From NCBI RefSeq assembly GCF_000213175.1, contig NW_009799099.1, positions 1,501,560 to 1,565,559 of the forward strand: 64,000 bases of DNA, read 5' to 3'. Under the pieces are notes generated by a model. The model was not told the origin of the DNA. It ran no database searches and saw only the letters and a list, made by a program, of their open reading frames with translations. Within the stretch, counting starts at the first letter, position 1. Each line of letters begins with the position of its first letter. The stretch comes from Neurospora tetrasperma FGSC 2508. Lineage: Eukaryota > Ascomycota > Sordariomycetes > Sordariales > Sordariaceae. This document shows, one piece after another, positions 50,028-61,416 of the stretch. The position numbers and the translations under genes are program-made.

Positions 50028-52135
50028 ATGTCAGACTCTGCCATCGCCGCCCTCAATTCCCTCCTTCGTGGGACGAGCATCGACGACCATGAGGAAGCTC
50101 TGAAGCTCGCCAATTCCGCCATCAAAGCCGCCAAGGGCAACCCGGCCGACCTGACCACCGCCCGGCACACCCGCGTTGTTGCGCTCGTCAAACTCGATCG
50201 CTTCGACGATGCTCTCCGTGCCATTGCCGAAGGAGGCGCCGCCCTCGACAAGACCTGCGTCATGGAGAAGGCGTATGCGCTCTACAAGACCGGCGAGCTT
50301 GAGGCTGCCGAGCAGTTGCTGGAGACCACCGGAATCAATACCCGCGGTATGAAGCACCTTGCCGCCCAGGTCGCCTACCGTGCCGAGAAGTTCGACAAGG
50401 CTGCCGAGCTGTATCAGGAAATGGCCGAGAACGTAGAGGATGCCATGTACGGCGAGGAGAACGACTTGCGCATCAATATTCTGGCGACTTACTCGCAACT
50501 AGAGATGCAGGGCAAAGGCTGGGCCGTATCGGAGGAACACAAGAAGCTCAGTAGGGATGAGCTCGAGGTCTTTGAGACGGCATACAACGCTGCTTGCGGC
50601 AGCATAGCCCAGGGCGACTTCGCCAAGGCTGCTTTTCTGTTCAAGCGTGCCAGGGATCTGTGCGAAGCTTCAGAAGATTTGAGCGAGGAGGACAAGAAGG
50701 CAGAACTGGCGCCCATCATCGTACAGCAAGCCTACGTTGCTACGAAGCTTGGTAACCTGGAAGAGGCTGCGAGGTTCCATGAGGAAGTTGTACTCTCTGA
50801 GTAAGTTCTATCTGGGAGCTCTGGCAGCGTGAACATCACTCTGACTTTGAATCTTCTAGTATCTCGGACGCATCAACCAGAGCCATTGCCCAAAGCAATG
50901 CGCTGATCCTCAAGTCCGAGAGCAACCCATACATGGCTCAACGGCTCGCCGACACCCTCCCAGTAGTAACCGGGAACGACCGTTTGTTCGAGGAGCAGGC
51001 TACCATTTTCCGCCGCAACAAGTACATCATTGAGCTCCAAGCGCAAAAGTTCGCTGGCGTCAAGAGCAAGACCGCCAAGATCTTGTCCAAGGAGGCCGAA
51101 CCCACCATTTCGTCCAGCAAGTGCGACCTAGGCGCCCTCAACGCCGCAGCTGCTTCCGAGCTTCAAACTGGCAAGACAGCTCTCCGCCGCATCCTCCCTC
51201 TGCTCGAGACCAGGCCCACCGACGTCGGCCTCCTCCTGACCGTCATCCAACTCTACATTCAACTCCAAAACCCCGCTCAGGCGCTCAACCTCCTCGAAGC
51301 CTTCTTCAAGCGCCTCGAGGCCGCCACAGCATCCGAAAACAACGCCGATGTGCGCTTCGCCCCCGGCCTCGTCGCCCTCGCCGTTGCACTCTACCGTCAA
51401 CAAGGCCGTCACTCCGCCGTCCGGTCCGAACTTGCCAAGGCCGCCTCGCATTGGCAATCCAAGCAAAAAGCCGCCAGCAGCGGCGACTCTCTCCTGCGCG
51501 AAGCCGGCATCGAGCTGCTCCGCTCCACGCACCCCTCCGACTTGAGCACCGCTGGCGAGGCCTTCACGCACCTGGTAGCCGCCCAGCCCGACGACCGTAC
51601 CGCTACAGCGGGTCTAATCGCCAGCTTCGCCACCAGCGACTTCGCCAAGGTGCAGCCCTACCTCGGCGCTCTCTCGCCCGTCGAGAAGCTCACAGCCGGC
51701 GTGGATGTTTCCGCCCTTCTTGACGCCGGAGTCGCCGCTCTCCCCGTCGTTAGCCACCAACAACAACAAGGCAAGAAGCGCGCCCGCGAGGACGACGGCG
51801 AGACTACGGGCGAACAGCAGAAACAACAACAGCAAGCCGCGAAAAAGCAGCGCAGAAAGAGGAAACTGCCGAAGAACTATGACCCCGCCAAACAGCCCGA
51901 CCCGGAGCGGTGGCTGCCGTTGCGCGACCGCAGCAGCTACCGGCCCAAGGGCCGGAAGGGTAAAAAGCGGGCGCAGGAGGCGACGCAGGGCGGCTATGTC
52001 AAGGGCGATGAGGAGACGCTGGAGCTCGCCGGCGGTGCTGGGTCCTTGAAAGTGGAGAAGGCGAACCCGGCTGGTAGCGGTGGTGGAGGTGGCGGAGGGG
52101 GTGGTGCGAAGAAGAAGAAGAAGGGGAAGAAATGA
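50028..52135 (+). CDS. srp72: Signal recognition particle subunit SRP72
   Basis: Largest SRP protein; with SRP68 it binds the S domain of SRP RNA for co-translational targeting to the ER. Exons are 50028-50800 and 50860-52135, giving 682 residues. Residues 1 to about 540 are a helical TPR array (AYALYKTGELEAAEQLLETT, AAELYQEMAENVEDAMYGEE, QAYVATKLGNLEEAARFHEE). The RNA-binding SRP72 motif is near residues 590-630 (KRKLPKNYDPAKQPDPERWL, PLRDRSSYRPKGRKGK). The tail has a glycine run of nine and ends in lysines. The start is set by CACCACCATG, a good fungal context. It is convergent with the TPT-family transporter. Confidence 0.95.
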
Positions 52136-53191
52136 AAGAATTGTGGTGTCTAGGTGTATGAGGGGGATATCAAAAGGGGGCGTATTGAAATTTGATGTTT
52201 AAATTAAGACACATACTAGAGTGTATAATACAGACTAAGATTTGATGATTGATGGTTTCGAATCTTGTGTATTCGGCATTCGGTGATTCGACGTTCCCAT
52301 CGAGACACGGAGTCCCATCTAGACAGTATATTTGCACGTCCTAACGTTGTTCGAGATGTCAAAAGACGTTTGAGTTAAATTTCGTAGGACGCCATTTCTC
52401 TTGCTTATCTGATATATTTCTTCAGCAAACCAGATTCAAAGCCAACGATTAACCACGCCACAGCGTTTGCTGAAAAACTGTTATATTCCCCCATTTTTTC
52501 ACACTATTATGACCACCACCACCACCACTACTACTACGATTGTACTCTTATTGTGGAATCCATCACTTCCAACAGCAAGAGCAAGTGTATCAACCAAAAA
52601 TGTCCACTGAATCCCAGCAACTTCAAGTTTGGTAACTGCAGTGTAGTATACATCAAACCCACAACAAAACAACATGGCTGCCGTCTAAGGACCATCCTTC
52701 GACCGCTCACTTCAATCACTTTGTTTCCTGTCGAAAACCAGTACACTAGTAGCACAGCAGGCATATATTAGCACCTAGTTGGTTTGTCGGTTCGATTGAT
52801 CAATGACGTTGTTCGCTCGCTCGTTTCATGTCATTGTTGTTGTAGTGTCCTATTCTTCGCGAACCCGGGTTGGAAATCGCCCAGTTCCTTGCTTCTATTT
52901 TCTGTTGTTGATGTTGTATCATTATACCCAAACCCGCCAGCCCTGTGTTTCCAAATATTCCTTCCCTTAGACACCCAATTTTTCCGTAGTCCCGACCATG
53001 TATAATATCCGTCTCTTCGTTGAAGAATCAGTACGGAGGCCATGGACAGATTGCCCAAGTCGTCGCAGTCTGTCCTCTTTCGTTTCGTTTCTTCGAGAAA
53101 CCTGGTCGTTTGGCTGCCCGATACTTTCTTTCGTCCTTTGTTAAGTTCCCCATACAATTTCCATCACCGCCCAATTTTCTTTCCCACTAAT
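52136..53191. other. Convergent region SRP72/transporter
   Basis: About 1 kb of 3' flanking DNA for two genes. It contains an ACCACC/ACTACT trinucleotide patch near 52510-52535. No gene is supported. Confidence 0.55.
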
Positions 53192-54746
53192 TCACGAAGC
53201 CACCTGAACTGGTTTAACACTGCTCGCGTCCCCACCACCACCACCACCACCACCACCAAGCGGCCTGGGTACACCCACCGCACCCCCGCCACCACTTGGG
53301 TCAGCGCCACTGTAGATATACCCAGCCGCCAAAATGACGACAACCATGACGCCCAGCCCCATCAACAGGGCTCGCCGGACCGCCGACGGCAAGCCACCTC
53401 CTTGTTGTTGACCATTTCCTTCGTCCGAGGACGAGGAAGAGACAGACGAGTAGGCCGGCGAGTTTTCCCACACGCCCCGTAGGAAGGTCCACAACTGGGT
53501 AGCGATCTCGACGATCTGGTCGCGGCCGAGGGAGTAGTAGACGAGCCCGGCGAGGGCGATGGCGTAGCCGAGGAACTGCAGGGGGGTGATGGAGGTCTGC
53601 CAGATCATGACGGAGGCGACGACGAGAAGGATGTTTTTGAGGATACCGGTGAGGGTCATTACAAGGCCGGAGGTTCTGCCAATCTATTTTTTGGGTGTCA
53701 AAGTGTTAGCGGATAAGAGAGGGGATAGACGACATCAAGTACAAGGAAGGAAATCCAGAGAAGAAAAAAAAACGTACAAGACAGACACTGCTGATGTTCA
53801 ACATGAACGCCACTACGGCATTTAGGAGAAGACACCAAAGACCCGTGTTGTACAAATCAGCAATGTTGAAAGAGCGGAACTCGGTAAACAACGCAACGAC
53901 AAAGTTCATCGATGCGCAGACGGGAGCAAAGTAGTACAGACTGACGAGCGGGTCCATCTTCTGACCATCGCCCTTGAGCAAAACCTGAATCATGATGAGC
54001 CGCATGGCCTCGAACACGATCCCGCCGAGCTGGAAGAGGAACCCGGTGAGCGAGAAAGCGATCTCGCCGAAGCTGGCAAGCCCAACGCCAAAGACGATGA
54101 ACAAAACGTTAATCAGCCGTGACTGCGACGGCTGCTCAACGCCCCAGACCCAGGCGGTCAGCAGGACGGCCACGGGCGCGGCGGCCTTGAGCATCTGGAT
54201 GAAGGCGACGCTGAGGTAGAGGTAGACCATGTTGCTGCAGACGAGACTTCCGCTGAAGAGAAAGCCGATGGGAACGATGGCGCGCAGGTAAAGACGGCCC
54301 GTCATCTTGACACTCTTGCGGCCATCGAGGAGGGTGGTTGTCCTGGCAAGGACTTGGGTGGCGATGGTCGCGAAGATGAGATGCCAACATGTTAGGATAG
54401 TGGCTGCGAGGTTTCATGGTCAGTTGGCTCCGGTTAATGAAAGCGGTGACGGATTCAACATACGATAACCTATTATAAGAGTCAGTATGGTTCCTATAGG
54501 ATGTGTACATGTGTGCAAGGGCATGTGTGCACTCACTAAACCTGTCTGGAGCAAGCAACCATTTGTTGAAGAGAATGGTGATATTAGAAAAGAATATCCA
54601 ACTCCTGTCAAAGGTCGAGTGGTCAATAGCGGGTCCCATGTGTGAAGGCGTGGAAGGCAAAATCCTTACGCGATATAAAAGACTGGATGAATCGACCGCG
54701 TAACCGGCTGGGCCTTCTCAGCCTGGGTTTCGACATCATCGGCCAT
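53192..54746 (-). CDS. TPT-family (triose-phosphate/nucleotide-sugar) transporter
   Basis: Drug/metabolite-transporter superfamily membrane protein of the TPT branch, probably in Golgi or ER membranes; the substrate cannot be told from sequence. Exons read leftward are 54746-54670, 54604-54537, 54469-54464, 54403-53778 and 53683-53192, giving 422 residues. About ten hydrophobic helices run from SWIFFSNITILFNKWLL through PTILTCWHLIFATIATQVLA, YLSVAFIQMLKAAAPVAVLL and SGLVMTLTGILKNILLVVAS to LQFLGYAIALAGLVYYSLG. FIQMLKA and GILKN are family signatures. Exon 3 is a 6-nt microexon completing FSYPTIL. An unusual C-terminal tail adds a further hydrophobic segment (ALLMGLGVMVVVILAAGYIY) and a run of ten Gly (from a CCA repeat on the plus strand). 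Confidence 0.88.
54464..54469 (-). other. 6-nt microexon of the TPT transporter
   Basis: On the coding strand GTTATC lies between acceptor ATAATAG and donor GTATGT. It joins exon 2 (...PDRF plus one base) to exon 4 (two bases, then ACT ATC) to give F-S-Y-P-T-I-L, the expected family sequence around the start of the second membrane helix. CTGAC-type branch sites precede both acceptors. Confidence 0.75.
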
Positions 54747-56093
54747 GATGATTGACGACTGGGTTGTTGGTGAACGAAAGGTAGATGGATTATTAACGAA
54801 GGTGAGGCAAGGTCAGTGATGGCCACGTCGAAAGATCAGTTTGTCGACAGAGCGAGTAATATGATGTATATCGTGTATCTGATCGTGAATCCCGGACGCA
54901 ACCCAAACAAAAACAGCTTGTTGCGAACTGCCAAAGTCGTGGCGATATCCCGAAGATCCAAGAGATCAAAGCCAACAAAACCCAATTTCCGATTGATCGG
55001 TTGTGCTGCCGATGTCGAGTGGACAAGAGGTATTGAACAAGGTGAGCCGCACACTGACTGAAGCGCGCGCAACACCCCCTTGGTCAAAGAAGGATCCCAA
55101 GAGAAAGAGAGGACTGGCTGAGGATGCTGAGCTGATCAACCTGCAGAGAGAGAAGGGACAGGATGGAGAAAAAGAACGGGAAGACGTCGAGCAGGATCGG
55201 GAAGACCCGACTGGGGGAGGGGAAGCAGCTGAAGGGTCTTCCTGCTGGAAGGCTAAGATAGCCGTTGCTGTGCCGTTCACGGTGCCGTGCCGCAGGGTCG
55301 GAAAGTGTTTTGGCCCAAGAAGACAAATGTGACTGTAAACGAGTGGCACTGGAATTGTTTGGCTCTGTATGTTTCTAGTTCTCAGACACGCTCCAAAATG
55401 AGACGGGAACGGGGAATGGAGGAGAGGCCAGAAGACCAGCTGAATGGGTGAGCGGTTGGCTGTGCCGTGGTCCGCAAAGGAGTGGGCTCCAGCTCGCTGT
55501 TTGACGCAGGGTCTCACTTTCACGATGCAGTCCACACCCCACAAAGTCCACACACAGTCCCAAAACGGTTTGTTCCTGGGGGCCTTTTCTTATTTATTAC
55601 TTTTTCTTTCTTTTTCCCTTCCACTTCTTCCTCCCCTGCGCCCTGCCAATATCTGGCCTTGCCGAGGCCAAGCTACTGGCGCAGAGTAAGCAGATCGGGA
55701 CTCTGGCCCCAACCCGTCGTCCAATTGGAGAGAGGCTTGGGAGTGTGTGCGGTTGATTGATTGCCAGGAGCCTGGCGAGAAGTAGAGAGGTACTTTTTGT
55801 CTCAAGATGAGACTGGTTGTCTTCTTCTGCCGAAAGCGTTGTTGTTGATGATGATGATGATGCCGGTTTCCCTTGCTTGATTTGAGAACGTTACGGCTAT
55901 TGCCGACTCCAGATATAGATGATGGGGAGCGAACAGATACGCGGATGGTGGTGGGAGTGTGACTGGAGACTAGAATTGAGACGGGATGAACGGATGTGTG
56001 AATGATTGATGGATTTGTCAAGAGCTGGGGGGCCGGGGAAAGTGAAGCAGCCCGGGTAACTGCTGAGCTGCTGTCAAACACTGCCTGACAGTG

Positions 56094-56131
56094 ACAGCGG
56101 GGATGGGCCGTAACAGCGGGGATGGGCCGTA
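56094..56131. repeat. Two tandem copies of a 19-bp unit
   Basis: The unit ACAGCGGGGATGGGCCGTA occurs twice in direct succession (56094-56112 and 56113-56131), a recent-looking tandem duplication in noncoding DNA. Confidence 0.85.
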
Positions 56132-56204
56132 ACAGCAACCTCAACTCCATAATCAAACATGTGGGGGAGGGTGACAGTATTCAAGAATAAGCACTGGCTC
56201 AACA

Positions 56205-56206
<2 letters not shown>

Positions 56207-56248
<42 letters not shown>
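56207..56248. repeat. (CAG)14 trinucleotide repeat
   Basis: Fourteen perfect CAG units followed by CCTCAG units in intergenic DNA. It would encode polyglutamine in a 105-codon plus-strand frame (56159-56476), but that frame has no other support. Confidence 0.9.
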
Positions 56249-56251
<3 letters not shown>

Positions 56252-57653
56252 CAGCCTCAGCGCAAGGGGCAGAACCAACTGGATGGGATCCTGACAGGGC
56301 ACCTAGGCTGGCAAGGGAGGTCCAGGCTCCGTTCCGTTCAACCTAAAACCAAGCTTTACGAGGTGTCCCTTTTTAGACCTACAAAGGCCAAGACAGCAGA
56401 TCATTGGTCGGGCCGAGGCATCCCTGACCCTGGTCAGCACAAACGTCTCGAACCCAGCAACACCTCCCGTGCCTGATCTGTCGAGTGGCTGTGAAATGTG
56501 AATCTGTGAAGGTACACTAAACCAAATCCAAATCTCTTTTGGTGTAACGAAGGAGTGCAACGCCCCAGTAAATTGATATTGTATGCCCGTAACAGCCAGT
56601 GGGTGGTGGCGGGGCGACGATGCTTCCGTCGAGTCCCGAATGTGCCTTAGAGGTTAGTAGGCCCGATCAGTGGCTGGTGAGGGAACGCTCTGAACGCTGA
56701 CGGGCCGGTGCCGTCCCGATTGCTTCCCGTTTTCATAAACGAAGGGTTCCATAGGAATATCATATCAATGATGACATTCAACGGGACCCGACCTCCTGCC
56801 GAGAATCAACTTGACGGCGTCAGGTTGAAGTGCTGCAAGGTTACAGCCCTACAGGCCAACAAGCAGCCAAGAAGACCATAATCAGTGGGCGTGGTGGGGC
56901 AGTGGATAATCCCGGCCATGTTCTTGTCCCATTAATTTTGTCACCACAGTTCTCGCCCGTTCCTTGGGTAGTGTACTGGCCATTTCTAAACAACAAATGT
57001 TATGGCGAAGTCGTGAGGTTCTCCTTCCCATCGCCTATCAGTACACTAGAATATCAATGTCTAAAAGTTGATCGTAGTTAAACTCCGACTTGAAAGGCCC
57101 ATCACATGCACGCTTTTGTTGCGCCGATCTGGTGCCTGAACATTTTGACGTGCATGGAGGCCGCCCTCAACGACTCCTATTCGCCCCCTGGCTTGTGGAC
57201 CCGGTCCATTGACACTCCACCGCGTCACACAATAGGTATCGATGTACTCGAGCATCGCTCGCAGCAAGGAGCTCGATTATGAGATGAACCACAGACATCA
57301 AGTCAGCGCCGAGTTTATGGCCAAAACAGTTACATCAAATCGCTGTTCGTACTACTGCTGTAACTCCTGCTCTACCCTACTTCTACTCACACTTAGACTA
57401 AAGCAAAACCCGTGCCTGGAGAGAACTACATGAACCCTTGACGTGACGCTTGGGCATTCGGCATCCGTCCATTTCCATCCTGAACGCCGTCTCGCTATGC
57501 AGAAAAAACACGCCCCGGACCTTGACGCCTTTTATGAAGATACTTCGGACAAGTCTTCCTCACGATGCCATACCCCCGCTTATAACGCCACCGGCTCAAA
57601 GGACCCGAGGACAAATAAATCGGAGCCGAGTTTGTGTACAGGTAGGCCAAGTC

Positions 57654-59921
57654 CTAATCAACCTGCTCCATGCCCCCCGATGCCGCAACCGAGTCCGCAT
57701 GCTGGACCTGGACCTTTGTGTCCGGCGATTGACCCGCCACCGTCCCAGTCGGTGTTGTCATATCCTTCCCAGCCTCCGGAGCCTCGGCCTTGACCATCTC
57801 CACATCCTCCGGTTTCTCTGACCCAACCAGCGTGACCGATTCTGACTGGTCATCGACATGGTTGCCAAGTTCGGCTTGAGGAGATAGGGTCCTTGTTACT
57901 TCCCGTTCTGGTATCCGTACCATTTCCGGTTCGACACACTCATAGAACAACATAAAGACGTCCCCTCTTTCAAGCACATTCTCCTCATCTACCTTAAAGA
58001 CGTCGGTGTCGCTAAGTCGCCACCATTGCGAGGTGGCTTCCTCTTCGTCCTCGCGCATGAGTGTCTTCTCGTCATCTTCCGAGCTAGGAGTTGGGGCGTC
58101 TTCTTCGTCCGTGGTATTTGGCTCGCTTATCGACTTCTGGTCCGGGGTCTGGATCTTCGGAGCGGCCACCTCATCATCGGCAACAAGCTGTGGCGGCGGT
58201 GCCTCAGGCTGGTTTTCCTTCTCAGGAGGGCTGACATAATGCTTCCTGTAGCAGACATAGTGGCCACTATCGTGCCGTCCCTGGTGCGTGACAACGGCGC
58301 GTAATTCATAGAGTGGCCCGCTTAGGGCGGATGGGCGTTGGGAGCCCGCCACCATGGAGGCCGTCGGCTCAACATTCCATTTCTCCTCATCTTCAGCCGT
58401 TTGCTCGCCATTACTGGTCGAGCTCGGAAGGACACCGTTTGAACCTTCCAGATCAGCCCGCTTCTTCGCGCTTCCGAGGCACCAAGGTCCTAGATCAAGT
58501 ATGCTGGGAAACCTGACAGCGGAACTGTCCTTGTACATGTAGCCTGTCCTCTCGTCAAAGACGGACCGGTTGATGTGAATAACCAAGCTCTTGGGTGGCC
58601 GAGAAATTGCCGTCTGCTTTGTCTTGGTCGACTCAACTCGCTGTTTAGCCGGAACCTTGCACTTCTCAGCTAGCGTCTTGTCGTCAAGCATATCTTCTTC
58701 AAGCGCCTCTTCTACCGCGGCTAACCTCTCACGAAACTCCGAAACTCTGGCCTCGTCGGTTGCGACCATCCCTATCAGACCCTTGATCTTCTGTTGCATC
58801 TTGAGCAGTGAGCACCTGGGACAGTGAACGCCTTCGATAAACTCAACCCGGGCATTGTAGTCCAGCCTCTCGTAAAGGTCATAGCCAAGTTGTCCAGAGC
58901 CAAGGTTAAGAGTCAAACAATTGAAGGGGATCATTGTCAGCCCTTCAAAGTGATTGCACTTAACACAAACTACCCTCTGGGCAATGAGCCCCTCGAGTGG
59001 ATTCCTAGACAGCTGAATGTCGGGAACAGATGAACTTTGACTGGAGCTATGGTAGCCGCTATCATCACTGTGGTGGCTGCTTACGCCGTCGTCCTGCGGT
59101 AGATCGCCGTCATATGCCAAGGACTTCTTGTAGGTTGCTGTAGCCTTGGCCACCTCCCTGTCGATTTGGTCCAGCAGCTTTGAAAAGTACTCTTGCGCGT
59201 CTTGCTGCTGCCACGTGCTCATGTTCTTGAGTACATTGGGTGGCCACACAGATCGCCCATAGTTGGCTTTGTCGTTGAGTGTTGCGATGAGCCCAGCCAT
59301 TGCTTGCGTGGTCGGCATCGTCGACTTGGCGTTGCTACCCAGCTGAGATACCCGGGCCAGGTACTCGGGCAAGCCCTGGAGCGAAGCAAGGCCCTGGAGA
59401 ATGCTGTTCTGGTAGCATGAGTTGTCATTGTTCCCTAATCCTGCCGGACGATCTGAAGTGCTGTTTTTGAAGTTCCAGCCAACGCTGGACAAGGTGCTGA
59501 GGCCCTTGAGCCCAGCCGAAGTCACGGATTCCATGACGCCTCCTGGCTTGTCCAGACCCAATATCCTTCCCAGAGCTTGACTTTTGGCTTCATGCGAGTT
59601 GTCTATTTCTGCGGGCGTCATAGGCCTGGGGAACAGTGGCGGGTTGAGGAAGCCGTCGACTTTGAAGAGTAGAGTGGCCGGAATGATATCGACCACGCGG
59701 GCCCAGATAATGTTCTTTAAGCGTGTACGAGTGTTCCGATCGCTGAATAATAGTTGATAAAGGGCGGATAAGAAGAGGAGGATGACGGAGACGATAATAG
59801 TCGGGCTGGTTACGTAGTCCCGGAGTTGGCGATCAGCTGGGTAGGCGTGATAATAGTTCTTGGGATGGCCGGGGGCCCGATGTGGGTGGTGGCTTTGTAT
59901 GCGTCTGGTATCTGAATTCAT
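57654..59921 (-). CDS. ubp1: Membrane-anchored ubiquitin-specific protease, Ubp1 type
   Basis: Cysteine protease of the USP/UCH family that removes ubiquitin from proteins; the N-terminal membrane anchor resembles yeast Ubp1. A single exon gives 755 residues. ATG 59921 is the first ATG in the frame, which is open for about 62 more codons upstream without Met. One hydrophobic segment spans residues 41-59 (TIIVSVILLFLSALYQLLF). The Cys box GLGNNDNSCYQNSILQGL has the catalytic Cys at about 169. The His box GRHDSGHYVCYRKHY is near residue 554, and the Asp in WWRLSDTDV is near 638. A CVKCNHFEG / HCPRCSLLK pair of CxxC motifs forms the USP zinc ribbon. Acidic Ser-rich insertions precede the Asp box, and the C-terminal 100 residues are disordered. 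Confidence 0.93.
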   Translation of the reverse strand: MNSDTRRIQSHHPHRAPGHPKNYYHAYPADRQLRDYVTSPTIIVSVILLFLSALYQLLFSDRNTRTRLKNIIWARVVDIIPATLLFKVDGFLNPPLFPRPMTPAEIDNSHEAKSQALGRILGLDKPGGVMESVTSAGLKGLSTLSSVGWNFKNSTSDRPAGLGNNDNSCYQNSILQGLASLQGLPEYLARVSQLGSNAKSTMPTTQAMAGLIATLNDKANYGRSVWPPNVLKNMSTWQQQDAQEYFSKLLDQIDREVAKATATYKKSLAYDGDLPQDDGVSSHHSDDSGYHSSSQSSSVPDIQLSRNPLEGLIAQRVVCVKCNHFEGLTMIPFNCLTLNLGSGQLGYDLYERLDYNARVEFIEGVHCPRCSLLKMQQKIKGLIGMVATDEARVSEFRERLAAVEEALEEDMLDDKTLAEKCKVPAKQRVESTKTKQTAISRPPKSLVIHINRSVFDERTGYMYKDSSAVRFPSILDLGPWCLGSAKKRADLEGSNGVLPSSTSNGEQTAEDEEKWNVEPTASMVAGSQRPSALSGPLYELRAVVTHQGRHDSGHYVCYRKHYVSPPEKENQPEAPPPQLVADDEVAAPKIQTPDQKSISEPNTTDEEDAPTPSSEDDEKTLMREDEEEATSQWWRLSDTDVFKVDEENVLERGDVFMLFYECVEPEMVRIPEREVTRTLSPQAELGNHVDDQSESVTLVGSEKPEDVEMVKAEAPEAGKDMTTPTGTVAGQSPDTKVQVQHADSVAASGGMEQVD

Positions 59922-60704
59922 AGCTACTTGGGAAAGAGATAGTGGGGGAAGACCTCGGGGGACTCCTGTCGTCGATGCGATTGAAGCTAAAGCTGCTGAG
60001 AAGGAGAAGGCGGAATGGTCGCGTGGAAAGCTCCGATGTCTTGGTGCCTCAGTCGGCCGCTTCAAAGACTTGACAAACGGTAGTGCTGACGACGAAATCG
60101 GGTGCAAGTCGCTTCCATGACGTTTCCAGAAACGGGCTGTTTGAGTAGTTGGAAAATGGGTGCGTCAAGGATAGTAACGTCTCTTTTGAATTGAGTGTTG
60201 TCGAGGACGGGATCGGAGGTGGGTGCTTGGGGAGTCGGCAGCTACAGTAGTGTACTGTTGCGTTTCGACAGCTGGAAATTTGGGGGAGCAAGTGGACGAC
60301 GGGAAAGAATTGACGGACACCTTTTGCTTGTGACTTTCGCTAAGAGGTACCGCTAGCCCAGGTGAGGTGACGCTATCCTCTTTCGAGCCTGCCCCGGCTC
60401 CTTGGTCCCTTTAAGTGGGCCATACACGGAACAAAGGTCAGGCACTCCTGTCCTCGCCGGTCCAACCATAGAACTCTTGGCGCAACGCGTGGGGCAGTGG
60501 AAGCTGCAGGTCGAAAAAAAAGTTCCCAAGTGACATCCAAACTTCACGCCCCATCCACCGAAAACGAAGCCCCCACTGCATTGGAAGGGTCGAAGGGCTG
60601 AAGGGTCTCACCGTGACCACCTTTCGCGATACATCACCGGGTATGCACCTTGAACTGACAGATTCTTCAACTTCAAACAAGAATCATCAGTCTTAGAAAA
60701 AAAA
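59922..60704. other. Divergent promoter region Ubp1/Alb1
   Basis: About 780 bp between the starts of two divergent genes, likely a shared or back-to-back promoter. The 3' end (60640-60704) is A/C-rich and ends in nine A directly before the Alb1 ATG. Confidence 0.55.
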
Positions 60705-61416
60705 ATGGCCAAGGGAACTATCGGAAAGGCCAACAAGGCGGCAGGTAATGCGCCCCCCCTCCCCCATTCTCAAACTAACAAAACCCATCAATCACCATTC
60801 CACCGTGCAGTAACTACTTAATCTAACACCACGTTGCCTTTTTCCAGCTGTCCGTAAACATTCTCGTGCCGCCCGCCGCCAAACCTCTCCCGGCATCGAC
60901 CTCGACAAGTCTCTCAAGGCCGTCCGCCCTCCCCAGGAATCCGTCAACCTGCGCCCGACCGTCCTGGCTGCCCACCACAACAGCGGCGTCACCAAGAAGA
61001 ACAAGAAAAAGCAGCTGTCGTCCAAGGCGCGCAAGAGGCAAGAAAAGAGCATGGATCGTGCCGAGGCCATCATGGACCGCACCTCCACAAAAGTGGCCAA
61101 GAGCCACGGCAAGGCCAGAGTGATTGAGTCGCGCAAGCGGACGTGGGACGAGGTCAACGTGGTCGCACTTGCTGAGATCGGCAAGGAGTTGCCTACAAAG
61201 AAGGAGAAGAAGGCGGATATGGAGAAGCGGGCTGAGGACGAAGCTGTTCGCGCGTTCTATGCTGATGATGATGAGGATATGGATAAGGATGGCAGCGAGT
61301 GGGAGGATGATGTCGAGGGTATGGATCAGAATGCGGCGGTCGAGAGTCTCATGGCTGCGGCGACGATACCGGCTGTCGCGCCGGCGATGCAGGATGATGA
61401 CGAAGAGATTCTATGA
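60705..61416 (+). CDS. alb1: Ribosome biogenesis protein Alb1
   Basis: Partner of the export factor Arx1 on pre-60S ribosomal particles that shuttle from nucleolus to cytoplasm. Exons are 60705-60744 and 60848-61416, giving 202 residues. The protein is short and highly basic in its first half (KHSRAARRQTSPGIDLDKSL, VTKKNKKKQLSSKARKRQ, SMDRAEAIMDR), and acidic in its second half (FYADDDEDMDKDGSEWEDD), ending in MQDDDEEIL. The HSRAARR..SP.IDLDKSLK block is the Alb1 family signature as I recognise it. The intron (GTAATG...CCAG) lies after 13 codons. Family assignment is good but rests on a short signature. The gene is divergent from the Ubp1-like protease. Confidence 0.82.

Larger units (their letters stand above)
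54747..57653. other. 2.9-kb intergenic region
   Basis: Upstream of the transporter and downstream of the Ubp1-like gene. Open frames are short or repeat-driven (one contains the CAG tract). It also holds a 19-bp tandem duplication (56094-56131). No supported gene, RNA gene or transposon. Confidence 0.5.

Noticed and set aside
51128-51571. Open frames antisense or out of frame to SRP72 exon 2
   Set aside because: Shadows of GC-rich third-position bias in the true exon.
56159-56476. 105-codon frame with a run of 14 Gln
   Set aside because: Driven by the CAG repeat; no promoter, intron or recognisable sequence outside the repeat.
59922-60107. N-terminal extension of the Ubp1-like protease to 60107
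   Set aside because: The frame is open but begins with TTG and has no ATG before 59921.
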